Below, piece by piece: positions 35,839 through 45,835 of a stretch of DNA of 64,000 bases. Each line of letters starts with the position of its first letter. Within the stretch, counting starts at the first letter, position 1. The translations under genes were made by a program, and so were the position numbers. Location: NCBI RefSeq assembly GCF_003614185.1, contig NZ_KZ987724.1, forward strand, positions 4,720,046-4,784,045, in the 5' to 3' direction. Origin of the DNA: Paenibacillus aceti. Its GTDB lineage: Bacteria; Bacillota; Bacilli; Paenibacillales; Paenibacillaceae. The notes under the pieces are model-generated. The model did no database searches. It saw only the letters and a list, made by a program, of their open reading frames with translations, and was not told where the DNA came from.

Positions 35839-38800
35839 TTACTTAGTCTGCAGTTGCCTTCTTCTTAGGAGGTACAGCGTAGCTCCAACAGCGATGAGTG
35901 CCAGGCCTGTCAGTTGGTAGGGTAGAAGGCTCGATTCGCCTGTTTTCGGCAGCACTTTGCCTTTGCTTGCTTGATTCTTGGCTCCTTCAGCCCTTCCTTT
36001 GTCAGACGTTTCAGCTGCTGGCGTTATTGGTGTTTCTTCCTGCGATTCGGTCAGCTCTTCCGTCGTTGGCTCAGGATTTACTGTTTGGCGATTCTCTGGA
36101 TCAGTTTGTCCAGGCTGCCTCGAATCGGGATTCTCACCAGGTTCTGACTCCTTGTCCGAATTTACTGGGTGGGGGGGAGTTGGACTTACTGGCGTAGTAG
36201 TGCCACCACCACCGCCTCCGTTTCCGCTACTGTTCCAGTTATCACCGCCCCCGGAATTTGGAAGGCTGGTGTTTATCTTTTCCACGAAAATAGTCTCTGT
36301 CTGCTGATCAGAAATTTCAAATTGTACAGGTGTCTTATCCAGTAAGAAGCCTGCTGGTGCTTTGACTTCAATAAGGTGGTATTTATTCGGCTTCAGATTG
36401 TCCAGGAACAGTTCTCCGTTCTTGTCTGTGGTCAATTTGGCTGTATCGATATCTTTGACGAGTTGGTACAGATAATTACCGTCTTGATCGAAGATAGGCG
36501 ATTGCTCCCACAATTCGAATACAGCGCCTGCCAGCCTCTGATCCTTGCTTGAGTTATATTTACTTAAATGAACGGAGCGGTCATTCACCTTGTTCTCAAT
36601 AGTTCTTGACGTTTCTGGCTGATTAATGGATATCGCAGTTTCAGCCTGCTCGATGACATAGCCATCCGCCTTGATCTCAACCAAGGTATAGTTGCCATAC
36701 TTCAGATTATTGAACTTGATCAGACCATTCTGATCGGTGACACCCTCGGCGACAATCGCATTAGAGCTGTCCCGAAGCTCGAATTCTACCCCTGGAATGG
36801 CGGATTGATCCTTGGCATTTACCTTGGTTACGATCAGTTTGCCGTCGAGACCCCATGCATTAGTCTTTGACAATGGCACGAAGGTCGTCTGGTTTTCCTT
36901 TATCTCAAAGGTCACTGGCCTCGTATCCAATTCATAGAATTCCGGAGCGGTGATTTCGACCAGCTGATACTTTCCTGACTCTAAGCCGCCTTTTGCAATT
37001 CTCCCCTCAGTATCTGTCTCTAGCACATCGATAGGAATCCCCAGCGGGAAAGTGCTAGTAATTTTATTTAAGACAAATTTAGCTCCTTTTAATTTCTTGT
37101 TTGGATCGCTAGAATCTGTCTTGATTAGTTCAAAGCCCTGCCGGATAATCTCATTGACAATCGTGAAAGGCACTTCAGGATCTTTGAAATAGATATCCTT
37201 TCCTTGATCCGTTGCATAGTCAGGGTCCGCTAAGTAGCCGCTAGGAGTAGAGACCTCTTTTAATTTATAGGGCAAGCCTTCTGTCTTTCCGTTGTACCTG
37301 TATTTCTTGACAGTCTTGGCGTTCCCATTGCTATCGGTAATAAGAGTTTCCAACAGAGCGGTATTTGAAGCGTTCCAGAGCTCGAAGATGACTCCCTCAA
37401 TCGGCTGATTCAGATCATCCAGCTTGTGAATCTTCAGCTGCCCATTGCCGGTAGATACTCCTCCGCCAGCTCCCGCGAGTGAGACCTGTATCCCCTTCGC
37501 TCCATCGTTACCTTCAACGGATGCGATGCGGCCTGCGAACTTGGCTTCATTTTCAATTCTCTCGCCACTATCCGCATTAATATAAGATTCATATTGCAGA
37601 ATATAGGCGGTTTTTAATTCTTTCTTGAAGGTAAGGGTGAAGGTGTTATCTTGAACCTCCAGCTTAAAGAAATCATTATCCTGATTTCCATCTTTATTGA
37701 GCGGCTCACCGATCGTTGAGATCTCTCCATTGTTACCGGCAGGTAGATCTGTCTTATATAGTCGCAGGGAATCCGCTAGTAAAATTTGATTATCCGATAA
37801 AGTATCTGTTAAAACAGAACCGGCTGGAATGTAAGACTGGCTAGGGTTGATTGTAACTTTCCAGGCAGCTTTGTCTGTTTTCCCTTCCTGTCTGCCCTGC
37901 TTGTACAGCAGTTCGCCGCCATGCTTCGGGGTCACTTCAGCCTTCTGCTCGAATAGACTTGTAGTTCCATCCAATAGAGCCGCATAATTAGAATAGATTC
38001 CCTCTATCGGAAAATTGCCATCAAGGCTAGTTCTGTATTTGACCTGATAGGCTTCTTTACCTATTTTACCTAGACTTAATTCGAAGCTCTTGTCATCATC
38101 AGCTATCTTGAGATTATAATTCGTAACAACCTCGCCGATAGATACCGTATTATTCTTGCTATCCAGAATCAGCTTATTGACCTCGAAGGAGTCTTTGATA
38201 TAAGTCTGATTTCCTGTCAAGGAGTCGGTAATTGTCGCATTCTCTACGTTAAACAGATTGTAATTGGCAATAACCGTCCAAGTGATCTCTTTGTCCTTGG
38301 CGCTGTATGTGCCTATTTTTCTGCCATTGTTATTCGTAAAGTCCTGAGGGGTTACTTTGGCCTGTTTATCAAGCTGATGAGAGCCATTCAGATCTTTCCA
38401 TGTCAATGTCGCTCTATTCTCATAAGCGCCATCCGCAGGTTTGCCTGCTTTAGGATCAAATGATGTCTTATAAGTAATCGTAACTGGATCTTTGATCACC
38501 TCTCCACTCTTGAGCTGGAGCGTGAATCCCTCGCTATAATCATCTTGCGGCATCAATTTGAAGGGGGATTTAGTCAGTTCTTGATCATTAACTTTAATAC
38601 TCTCCGGGAGCAGATTCATATGATTACCCGCGTAATCATCTTTGATCACAATGTTGGACATTTCAATCCGATCCTCATTGAGGACAAGCTCCCATTCAAT
38701 TTCCTTCTCATTGAAGTCTTCATGCTTTACATTCTTCCTGAAGATCAGTTCACCAATCCAATGGGAAGCGGACTTCTCGATATTCCCGAAAGTAACAGAG

Positions 38801-40227
38801 TTAGTGACGTTTTGATCTTCATAAACACGCTCTTCTATTTCCGTTTGATACTCAATCAGGTAGGCCTCGGTGATCGTATTTTTGAATTCAAGTGTAAAGC
38901 CGGTCTCGAAGCCAGCGTTATCCTGCAAGACTTGTAAATCATATTCGCTCTTGTCGATTAGAGCATCGCGCAACGCATGTCCATAACTATCTATGGTTAC
39001 TTTATACACGTTGAACTTGTTATCGGCCAGTTTGAGTTTAACCTTATTGTTGGGGTTGAATATGTCCTTAATGATCGGCTGTCCAATCTTCTGTAAATTA
39101 TAATTGTACTCAATGGCCCAATCGATAGTCCGCTTGATCCCCGCAGCAGTAGAGACAGTATCCGAATTGGTGACCTTCTTGTTCAACGGTTCATTGAAGC
39201 TTATATATACACTGGCAGAGGTCTCTTTGCTGTACTTTCCATCATTTCCGGTAAGCGTGACAGCATTCTTGTATTCTCTGTTTAAAAAAGGTTCTTCGGT
39301 TGGAGCGGCAACATGAGTCTTGTACTTTACTCTATAGGCTTTATGGATATCTCCCAGCTTGATAGGGAATTCCTGTTCTGTTCTGAATAGGGAGCCCTCC
39401 TTAACCGTTCCATCGATATTTACTATTAATTCATAGACCTTAATATCATCTTTGAGGGATAATCCGTCCCCGAGTTGGTCATTCAGCTCGGCGCCTTGTA
39501 TTGCTTGCTCTTGCTGATTGAAGTCAACCGTCCATTCCACTTCATCAGAGTTGAAGCCCTTCGGATTGTTGACGTTTTTTATCAATTGATCTGTAGCTGT
39601 GTTTTTGAAGTTTACAACGATGCTGCCGGCGGACGCGAACTCAAAGAGTTGCTCCAATCCATCGCCAAATTTCTGCTTATTGAACTCGATCCATACGAAG
39701 AATTGGCCCTCATACCCCAGCCCATGATCAATGCTGTCGTTGAACGTGAACGTGACAGTTCCCGCCGGGGTTACAACATAATCCCCGACTCCGCCTGTTA
39801 ATGAACCGCTCAGAACATCAGGGATGGCGAACTTGTCCGGGAGAGTGAAGGTGTAGGCTGAACCAGCGCTGTAAGGGTGGCCATCCTCTAGTTCCCAATC
39901 AAAAATAATGGCTACTGGCCTATCCGCATTGGCCAAATAATCAGGGCTATCCAATCGTTTGCCATTCGGATGAAGCGCACCACTATTCTCATCATAAATA
40001 GGCTTGTCATCATACATTTCTACTGTAATAAGGGAGAACTTATCCGTAATCCCAATTCCAGACTGAGGACCCTCACTACCATATACATTTTCCGTGACAC
40101 TTTCCTGTGCCGTTACTGCAGCATCCTCGGATTCACCTTCAGCCAGGGTGACGGAAGAGGGCAGCATAATATTTAGCATTAAGACAAGCACAAGAAACAT
40201 AAATAACGGCTTTCGATACTTCTTCAT
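35839..40227 (-). CDS. LPXTG cell-wall-anchored adhesin with collagen-binding-like and SpaA/CnaB repeats
   Basis: The protein has about 1462 residues. A signal peptide (KYRKPLFMFLVLVLMLN) is followed by an SdrG/Cna-A-like N-terminal domain (about 40-210) and about five repeated Ig-like adhesin modules (about 215-930), each opening with a strand such as VEWTVDFNQ, IDWAIEYNY, IEWELVLNE, ITWTVIANY or AAWKVTINP. Then come four SpaA/CnaB modules (about 950-1345; GVIFELWN, GAKFVLNK, GVEFELRD, GAVFELWE), which in this family form Lys-Asn isopeptide bonds. A Gly/Pro/Glu-rich wall-spanning stretch precedes the sorting signal LPKTG, a membrane segment and LRRRQLQTK. It mediates surface adhesion; the ligand is unknown. 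The start could also be 40242. No sortase gene is in the window. Confidence 0.92.
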   Translation of the reverse strand: MKKYRKPLFMFLVLVLMLNIMLPSSVTLAEGESEDAAVTAQESVTENVYGSEGPQSGIGITDKFSLITVEMYDDKPIYDENSGALHPNGKRLDSPDYLANADRPVAIIFDWELEDGHPYSAGSAYTFTLPDKFAIPDVLSGSLTGGVGDYVVTPAGTVTFTFNDSIDHGLGYEGQFFVWIEFNKQKFGDGLEQLFEFASAGSIVVNFKNTATDQLIKNVNNPKGFNSDEVEWTVDFNQQEQAIQGAELNDQLGDGLSLKDDIKVYELIVNIDGTVKEGSLFRTEQEFPIKLGDIHKAYRVKYKTHVAAPTEEPFLNREYKNAVTLTGNDGKYSKETSASVYISFNEPLNKKVTNSDTVSTAAGIKRTIDWAIEYNYNLQKIGQPIIKDIFNPNNKVKLKLADNKFNVYKVTIDSYGHALRDALIDKSEYDLQVLQDNAGFETGFTLEFKNTITEAYLIEYQTEIEERVYEDQNVTNSVTFGNIEKSASHWIGELIFRKNVKHEDFNEKEIEWELVLNEDRIEMSNIVIKDDYAGNHMNLLPESIKVNDQELTKSPFKLMPQDDYSEGFTLQLKSGEVIKDPVTITYKTSFDPKAGKPADGAYENRATLTWKDLNGSHQLDKQAKVTPQDFTNNNGRKIGTYSAKDKEITWTVIANYNLFNVENATITDSLTGNQTYIKDSFEVNKLILDSKNNTVSIGEVVTNYNLKIADDDKSFELSLGKIGKEAYQVKYRTSLDGNFPIEGIYSNYAALLDGTTSLFEQKAEVTPKHGGELLYKQGRQEGKTDKAAWKVTINPSQSYIPAGSVLTDTLSDNQILLADSLRLYKTDLPAGNNGEISTIGEPLNKDGNQDNDFFKLEVQDNTFTLTFKKELKTAYILQYESYINADSGERIENEAKFAGRIASVEGNDGAKGIQVSLAGAGGGVSTGNGQLKIHKLDDLNQPIEGVIFELWNASNTALLETLITDSNGNAKTVKKYRYNGKTEGLPYKLKEVSTPSGYLADPDYATDQGKDIYFKDPEVPFTIVNEIIRQGFELIKTDSSDPNKKLKGAKFVLNKITSTFPLGIPIDVLETDTEGRIAKGGLESGKYQLVEITAPEFYELDTRPVTFEIKENQTTFVPLSKTNAWGLDGKLIVTKVNAKDQSAIPGVEFELRDSSNAIVAEGVTDQNGLIKFNNLKYGNYTLVEIKADGYVIEQAETAISINQPETSRTIENKVNDRSVHLSKYNSSKDQRLAGAVFELWEQSPIFDQDGNYLYQLVKDIDTAKLTTDKNGELFLDNLKPNKYHLIEVKAPAGFLLDKTPVQFEISDQQTETIFVEKINTSLPNSGGGDNWNSSGNGGGGGGTTTPVSPTPPHPVNSDKESEPGENPDSRQPGQTDPENRQTVNPEPTTEELTESQEETPITPAAETSDKGRAEGAKNQASKGKVLPKTGESSLLPYQLTGLALIAVGATLYLLRRRQLQTK

Positions 40228-40351
40228 GATAGAGTCATTCACCTCTCAAAAATTTTGTGATCATGTCGATTTAGGTCGATACTTATCCCAGCTAATATAA
40301 AATAGGTCACTGAATATATTCTAAATATGTATGGGTGGGGGAGCTTAACAG

Positions 40352-40391
40352 AAAAAAGACGATGAGTTCCTCGTGAAGAGAAACTCATCGC
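40352..40391 (-). terminator. Terminator of the response regulator gene
   Basis: On the minus strand GCGATGAGTT-loop-AACTCATCGTC is followed by TTTTTT, 50 bases after the stop at 40442. It separates this gene from the LPXTG gene downstream on the same strand. Confidence 0.85.
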
Positions 40392-40441
40392 CTAGATTTT
40401 GCTCTATGTTCGCTCTATTATAAGCTTCTTACATATCGCCA

Positions 40442-41590
40442 TTAAATCGATTGCTTCCATTCCAGGTACCAATTTGTCAATTCTCTGCTAGGAGCTACGT
40501 CAAATTCATCCCGCAGCTTAGTACATAGAATCCGGTACACTTTCCTGACCTCTAACTGATGATTCGATATGGAGTATACCTTCATTAAGCCGAGGTATCC
40601 GTCTTCCACATAGGGCAGTCTATATACGATTTCTTGGTATAATGACATAGCTTCCGTATACATCTCACTAGACAGACAATACTCCGCCAGTTGCTTCACA
40701 TGAGTCAGCCAGATCAGCCGGAGGCGTTCCTGCTCATATTCTGCCCAGGTATAGCGATGATCGGCTAGATAATCCCCTTTATATAGGGACAGGATAGACA
40801 GATGTTGCCCCATAGTATCAGCAGTTACGGGCCGAGCCTTCTTGACCCGAGACTCCCAATCCTCCACATCCAGCTTCACATCTCCTAGCAGAAGGCTGTA
40901 CCCGCCATCCTTATATTTGATCTCTAGCTCGAACTCCGCTTCCTTAAGTACTTTGCGAATCTGGTAGATCGCGGTATGTAATTGGGCTGTCGCTTTGTCG
41001 ATATCATATTCCGGCCATAGCAAGTCGATCAACGACTGCTTGGTTACGATGGTATCGTGATGAAAGAGCAGGTAAGCGAATATCTCCGGGGCCTTCAGTG
41101 TTCTGCAGGCAAAAGACTTCGTTGTTCCATCCGCATCAACATAATGGATATTCCGAAAACAGTTCAGCTGTATAGCGTTCGCTTCATTGCCACGGTCTGT
41201 TAATTCTCCTGCAGCTTTGGCAATACGCTGTAAGGTGATAACTAATCTGTCCGGACTGACTGGCTTGAGCAAGTAATCAAGCGCGTTGATCTCAAACGCC
41301 TTCAAGGCGTATTCCTGAAAGGCAGTCGTGAACACGATTTCAATATGTGGTTGAATATTCAGCAACTGATTAGCCAATTCAAACCCGGTAATCTCAGGCA
41401 TTTCAATATCCAAAAAAGCCAGATGCAGAACTTCCCGCCGAGCTGCTGCAAGAGCTTCAAGAGGATTCATGTAGGAACCGGCAAGCTCTATATCTACCTC
41501 GGTCTGCTCCCTCAGTAATGTCTCCATTTTCAATATAGCAAGGCTTTCATCATCGACGATAATTACCTTAAGTCCCATACCTCTCTTCAT
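40442..41590 (-). CDS. Response regulator with winged-helix and BTAD (SARP-like) output
   Basis: The protein has about 382 residues. Residues 5-125 are a receiver domain (VIIVDDES, phosphoacceptor Asp in LAFLDIEMPE, then VFTTAF and the Lys in YLLKPVS). Residues about 150-240 are an OmpR-like winged helix (LLFHHDTIVTKQSLIDLLWP, TAIYQIRKVLKEA). Residues about 245-380 are a bacterial transcriptional activation domain of TPR type (RYTWAEYEQERLRLIWLTHV, EDGYLGLMKVYSI). This order is known in SARP-like regulators of Firmicutes. No histidine kinase lies nearby, so it is an orphan here. Start options are 41590 (GGAGG close upstream) and 41578. Confidence 0.88.
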   Translation of the reverse strand: MKRGMGLKVIIVDDESLAILKMETLLREQTEVDIELAGSYMNPLEALAAARREVLHLAFLDIEMPEITGFELANQLLNIQPHIEIVFTTAFQEYALKAFEINALDYLLKPVSPDRLVITLQRIAKAAGELTDRGNEANAIQLNCFRNIHYVDADGTTKSFACRTLKAPEIFAYLLFHHDTIVTKQSLIDLLWPEYDIDKATAQLHTAIYQIRKVLKEAEFELEIKYKDGGYSLLLGDVKLDVEDWESRVKKARPVTADTMGQHLSILSLYKGDYLADHRYTWAEYEQERLRLIWLTHVKQLAEYCLSSEMYTEAMSLYQEIVYRLPYVEDGYLGLMKVYSISNHQLEVRKVYRILCTKLRDEFDVAPSRELTNWYLEWKQSI

Positions 41591-41771
41591 GCACCTCCGC
41601 TTGTTTGCTGCCCTCATTCTAGCACAGAAAGTGGTATCTAAGGATGATTGTATGTTAAATCCTTGTCTTTACCTGGTCAAGCCTTCTTGCGCAGGGATTG
41701 CTCCTTATGCTTGTGTCGGTGTATGTTTAGTATAGAATGGATTGGATCAGTAAGAAGGGGGAGTGAGTAAA

Positions 41772-43160
41772 ATGGCGGAACTAAATCCTGAGGTAGTCGC
41801 AGAAATACTTAAGCAGCAGCACAGCGTTATAAATACAGGGAGAACCCGTTCTCTCGAGTTCAGGCTGCAACAGCTCCAGGCGTTGAAGAAATCTGTTCAG
41901 CAGCATGAGCGTGAGATTATTCATGCGTTGCATCAGGATTTGCGCAAGCCCGAGTTCGAGGCTTACTCCACGGAGGTCGGGTATTTCTATGACAGCATCG
42001 GCTACATCATAAAGAATCTACATAAATGGATCAAGCGGGAGCGGGTTCGTACCCCGATCGTTCACTTCGGGTCACGCAGCTATGTATATTCGGAGCCGTA
42101 TGGCTCGGCATTAATTATCGGGCCGTTCAATTATCCGTTTATGCTAGTGATGGACCCACTGGTCGGTGCGATCGCTGCCGGAAATTGCGCAGTCATCAAG
42201 CCTTCAGAATATACACCGTATGTATCACAGATTATATCCAAGCTGATTGGCGAATGTTTTGACGAATCCTATGTACGGGTCATTGAAGGGGGACAGGAGG
42301 CCAACTCCGTATTGCTTCAGGCACCATTCGATATTATTTTCTTCACGGGGAGTGTCCGGGTCGGCAAGATCGTCATGAAAGCTGCGGCCGAGCATCTCAC
42401 CCCGGTCGTGCTGGAGCTGGGCGGCAAGAGCCCTTGCATCGTGGATCAGGAGGCGAACTTGGACTTAGCAGCACAGAGGATCGTCTGGGGAAAATATTTG
42501 AACACAGGGCAGACCTGTGTTGCTCCCGACTATGTGTTGGCCCATCAGGCTATCCGTAAGAAGCTTATAGCGAAAATGAAGGAGTACATCCTGGCCTTCT
42601 ACGGAACGCAGCCGCGGTTCAGTCCGGATTATGGGCGGATCGTCAATCTCAAGCATTGGGATCGTCTGAACGGGCTGCTGGAGGGAGCTGTCATCGCTGC
42701 CGGAGGGCAGACGGACCGGGATGATCTGTATATTGCACCTACCTTGCTGGACGAGGTGAACTGGAATGACAAGGTGATGGAGGATGAGATCTTTGGCCCG
42801 ATCCTGCCGGTACTGGAATATAGTGATCTGCAGCAAGTGATTGATGCGGTCAACTCCAGACCGAAGCCGCTGGCCCTTTATCTGTTTACGAACGACAAAC
42901 AGGTCGAGCAGCGGGTGATGAGTACGGTGTCTTTTGGCGGGGGATGTGTGAATGATACGATCATGCATTTGGTCAGTCCGTATCTACCTTTTGGCGGCGT
43001 TGGCTCATCTGGCATGGGGGCTTATCATGGACGGCATAGCTTCGATACCTTTTCCCATAAGAAAAGCGTGCTGAACAAGTCCACCCGGATTAACCCAAGC
43101 TTCCTGTTCCCGCCTTATAACGATAAGAAACTGGGACTGGTCAAGCGATTTCTAAAATAG
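41772..43160 (+). CDS. Aldehyde dehydrogenase, class 3-like (YwdH type)
   Basis: The 462-residue NAD(P)-dependent enzyme oxidises aldehydes to acids. Active-site residues are visible: Asn120 in GPFNYP, Glu215 in LELGGKSP and catalytic Cys249 in NTGQTCVAPD. The short length and C-terminal hydrophobic/basic tail (FLFPPYNDKKLGLVKRFLK) match class 3 fatty-aldehyde dehydrogenases that associate with membranes. GGGGGAG eight bases upstream of ATG 41772 sets the start rather than GTG 41763. It converges with the germination operon, with only 18 bases between the stops and no separate terminator visible. Confidence 0.92.
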   Translation: MAELNPEVVAEILKQQHSVINTGRTRSLEFRLQQLQALKKSVQQHEREIIHALHQDLRKPEFEAYSTEVGYFYDSIGYIIKNLHKWIKRERVRTPIVHFGSRSYVYSEPYGSALIIGPFNYPFMLVMDPLVGAIAAGNCAVIKPSEYTPYVSQIISKLIGECFDESYVRVIEGGQEANSVLLQAPFDIIFFTGSVRVGKIVMKAAAEHLTPVVLELGGKSPCIVDQEANLDLAAQRIVWGKYLNTGQTCVAPDYVLAHQAIRKKLIAKMKEYILAFYGTQPRFSPDYGRIVNLKHWDRLNGLLEGAVIAAGGQTDRDDLYIAPTLLDEVNWNDKVMEDEIFGPILPVLEYSDLQQVIDAVNSRPKPLALYLFTNDKQVEQRVMSTVSFGGGCVNDTIMHLVSPYLPFGGVGSSGMGAYHGRHSFDTFSHKKSVLNKSTRINPSFLFPPYNDKKLGLVKRFLK

Positions 43161-43178
43161 ATCTGCGCCATTAAAAGC

Positions 43179-44348
43179 TTATTGAGTTTCGTTCGAGTTC
43201 GTATTATTCGTATTATTTGTGTTGTTATTATTGTTCGAATTCCTATTTGCAAAGAGCTTGCGAATGAAATGAGTGAGCAGCATGATGACCGGCAGGAGAA
43301 AACCCCACAGCAGCATAAAGGCGGGCCAGGTTTCTCCGTCCCATTTTTGCTGATAAGTGATATTAGGGTAGATGATCTCCGCCATAGCTACGAGAATCAT
43401 ACCAAGCGGCAGCACCAAAGGGCGATAATCCCGCAGATTGAAGATGCATGTCAATCCCAAAGCTATGAAATACATGTAGATTGCAATTCTGAAGAACAAT
43501 GTCGTGTACCACATGATCCCCATAATGACCTCAATCCGCTGCAGAAAACTACCGATGTTGATCTTCTGAGCTAGCAGATAGCTCGGATACATGCTGTTCG
43601 CTATAATATCAGGTCCGAAGACCAGTATACCCAGAGCCACAATCAAGGTGATGGCCAGTCCTCCGATTATAGTTCCGATTAAGAGGGCTCTTCTCGCTTT
43701 TTTGGCATCATTTACGGCCGCGGAGTGGAAGATGAGCAGGCAGAAGTGAGGAAGCACCACGCCTGACAAGAAGCCGCTGGCCGCCGGCCAGATGGGCTTC
43801 ATCCCGTTCTCCATCAAGGGTAATATATTCTCCGTCTGCGTCTGATTAAGAATCAGGATGGCGAAGGAGAAGAACAGGAGGATGAAGGGAAGGATCAGGA
43901 GCTCAGAGGAACGGGCGATGGTCTCGATCCCCAGATGCACGCCCATTACAATGACAACCGTAAATAGAATATTAATCGCTTGTGTCGGAGTCTCCGGCAT
44001 AATTTGTGTTGTCACAAAGTTGCTGGTGAAGTAGAGCGCTGGCGAAGGGCCAGTGAGAAATAGTGTAATAACGACCAGCAGTGCAATCGTTTTGCCCAGC
44101 CATTTGCCGAACAGAGTCTCCATCATAAGGATCATGTTCAATTGGGGATAGAATTTCGTCAGCAGATTATACAGACATAGTACGGCAACCCCCAGGAACA
44201 GTCCAACGAGACAAGCGATCCAGGCATCCTGCTTCGCAGCCATAGTTACAGCGGACGGAATGATGAGTATACCGCTGCCGATCGTGAAGAACATCGTCAA
44301 GGTCGTAAGCTGCCTGGGAGATATATTAACTTCGCGGTATTTCTTCAT
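43179..44348 (-). CDS. Spore germination receptor B subunit (GerAB/endospore germination permease family)
   Basis: The 389-residue inner-membrane protein of the APC-like GerB family has about ten spans, starting REVNISPRQLTTLTMFFTIG. B subunits contribute the nutrient-binding site of the germinant receptor in the inner spore membrane. The C-terminus ends in an unusual Asn/Thr-rich tail (NSNNNNNTNNTNNTNS). GAGGAG eight bases upstream of ATG 44348 supports this start; a GTG at 44357 is an alternative. It is the last gene of the ger operon; expression in the forespore is expected for the family, though I did not find a sigma-G promoter with certainty. Confidence 0.92.
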   Translation of the reverse strand: MKKYREVNISPRQLTTLTMFFTIGSGILIIPSAVTMAAKQDAWIACLVGLFLGVAVLCLYNLLTKFYPQLNMILMMETLFGKWLGKTIALLVVITLFLTGPSPALYFTSNFVTTQIMPETPTQAINILFTVVIVMGVHLGIETIARSSELLILPFILLFFSFAILILNQTQTENILPLMENGMKPIWPAASGFLSGVVLPHFCLLIFHSAAVNDAKKARRALLIGTIIGGLAITLIVALGILVFGPDIIANSMYPSYLLAQKINIGSFLQRIEVIMGIMWYTTLFFRIAIYMYFIALGLTCIFNLRDYRPLVLPLGMILVAMAEIIYPNITYQQKWDGETWPAFMLLWGFLLPVIMLLTHFIRKLFANRNSNNNNNTNNTNNTNSNETQ

Positions 44349-44365
44349 GAACTTCACTCCTCGGA

Positions 44366-44602
44366 CTAGACCAGTCCAATATTTTTCAGCAAAAGAATGA
44401 GCGGACTAAGTATATTCGTGATGACTTGAAGCGGCGTAGGAACATCATGCAGCAGATTCACAGTAAGACTTGCGGCGACTCCAATGCTCAGAAGAATGAA
44501 GAAGGCCCACAACTCTTTATAGTATTTATTTTTGAACAGGTCAGGGGCCACGAACCAGATAATATAACTGGTCACTACTAGGATCACCACAATGCTGAGC
44601 AT
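44366..44602 (-). CDS. Small two-span membrane protein, germination-receptor D-subunit-like
   Basis: The 78-residue protein has two hydrophobic segments (about 3-22 and 30-52, with a further hydrophobic end) and lies between the C- and B-subunit genes. Some Bacillus ger operons encode a small two-span 'D' subunit that modulates receptor function; size, topology and position fit. AAGGAG nine bases upstream is formed by the last codons of the gerC-like gene, so the two are translationally coupled. Confidence 0.7.
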   Translation of the reverse strand: MLSIVVILVVTSYIIWFVAPDLFKNKYYKELWAFFILLSIGVAASLTVNLLHDVPTPLQVITNILSPLILLLKNIGLV

Positions 44603-44608
44603 AATAGA

Positions 44609-45814
44609 TTACTCCTTCAAGTTTTTCAGAAAAGAGTCCTTCGTCGTACCAAGCCGCTTTATGCTTACATCTACACTGATATTTACCGGCAGATTGCGAA
44701 AATATCGCTGATCCCAATCCTCTTGCAGCTTCTTCCAGGCCTTGGGATTGGAACGATGGATGGTATCGCCGAATCCGAAAATATCTGAACCGTATTTTGT
44801 CTGTACGGTATGAATAGAGTTCTCCATAAGGGTCTTGATCCGTTCGCTGAACAGCTGCTCGAGCATATTGACCGTTTGCATATCGAGCAGATCCAGGTTT
44901 TTACATTCTACATCGGAGATATTCCCGGTGACGCGCACATCAATATTGATCTGCGGCTGTCCGTCGATGACCTTGCCGCGGGATTTCGTCTTCGATGTGA
45001 TAACCTCGAACGAGATTTTGCCGCCGCTGGGGCATTTGGCATGATCCATCGTAGTTTTGATGTTGTCGCGAATGAAATTATAGCCCTTGCTTTCATCTTC
45101 AGTTAGGAAGCCGACCACTTTATCGTAATTAAACACAGCGATCCCCGAAAATTTCAACTGAGTAGGCGTATTGATCCCTTCCACATTCTGTTTCTTTGCG
45201 CCCAATTCCGGATCCCCTATAATCCGCAGAACAGGCAGTACGGGATGTTTGCCTTTGCTGAGCAAGTCACTGACCATTTCATTCAAAGTTTCCGTTAAGC
45301 TAGGCGCCCAGGTCTGCTCGGATGTCTCCAAAGAAGCGAATAATTTATTGGCCGGAATTTTCTGCAGTGGTGTCATGATCTTCAGGGCCTCCTCGGCCGT
45401 GGCACCTCGTACGATAGCGAGGTAGAAGTCCGTCCGCATCTCATGGTCCCGGAGCAGGAAATCCAGCGACTCGGCTACGCCATCCTCAGCTAGAGCCTCT
45501 CCAATCAGCACCATTCTCAATTGGGCGACATACATTTTACGCGGACTGGTATTACTGATCCTCCGTATGGCCTCGGAGACGGTATGTCCCTTCGCGGTAT
45601 ACAGGGTAGCCGGAGCCTCGCCTCCTCCTTTGCCGCCTGTAACCTCGCTCGGATTTACAACTTGTACCGATACCTGGTAGCTGTTGTCCCCACTCTTGTC
45701 CAGTCCAAATCCAACAGCTATGGCGAGCTCGTTTAACTCACGGCGATTCCAGCATCCCGTTAAGAGTGAAGTCACGATAAAAAGCAGAAGCAGACAAGCT
45801 GCATATTTTTTCAT
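44609..45814 (-). CDS. Spore germination lipoprotein, Ger(x)C family
   Basis: The 401-residue lipoprotein has a signal peptide with lipobox LLTGC (Cys21) followed by WNRRELNELAIAVGFGLD, a hallmark of GerC proteins. It then has the usual three-domain GerC body and the C-terminal sequence HRSNPKAWKKLQEDWDQRYF. C subunits attach to the outer face of the inner spore membrane and are needed for A/B complex function. It begins 21 bases after the A-subunit stop and overlaps the ribosome site of the next gene. Confidence 0.93.
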   Translation of the reverse strand: MKKYAACLLLLFIVTSLLTGCWNRRELNELAIAVGFGLDKSGDNSYQVSVQVVNPSEVTGGKGGGEAPATLYTAKGHTVSEAIRRISNTSPRKMYVAQLRMVLIGEALAEDGVAESLDFLLRDHEMRTDFYLAIVRGATAEEALKIMTPLQKIPANKLFASLETSEQTWAPSLTETLNEMVSDLLSKGKHPVLPVLRIIGDPELGAKKQNVEGINTPTQLKFSGIAVFNYDKVVGFLTEDESKGYNFIRDNIKTTMDHAKCPSGGKISFEVITSKTKSRGKVIDGQPQINIDVRVTGNISDVECKNLDLLDMQTVNMLEQLFSERIKTLMENSIHTVQTKYGSDIFGFGDTIHRSNPKAWKKLQEDWDQRYFRNLPVNISVDVSIKRLGTTKDSFLKNLKE

Positions 45815-45835
45815 TGTCTGATCGGTGCCACCTTT

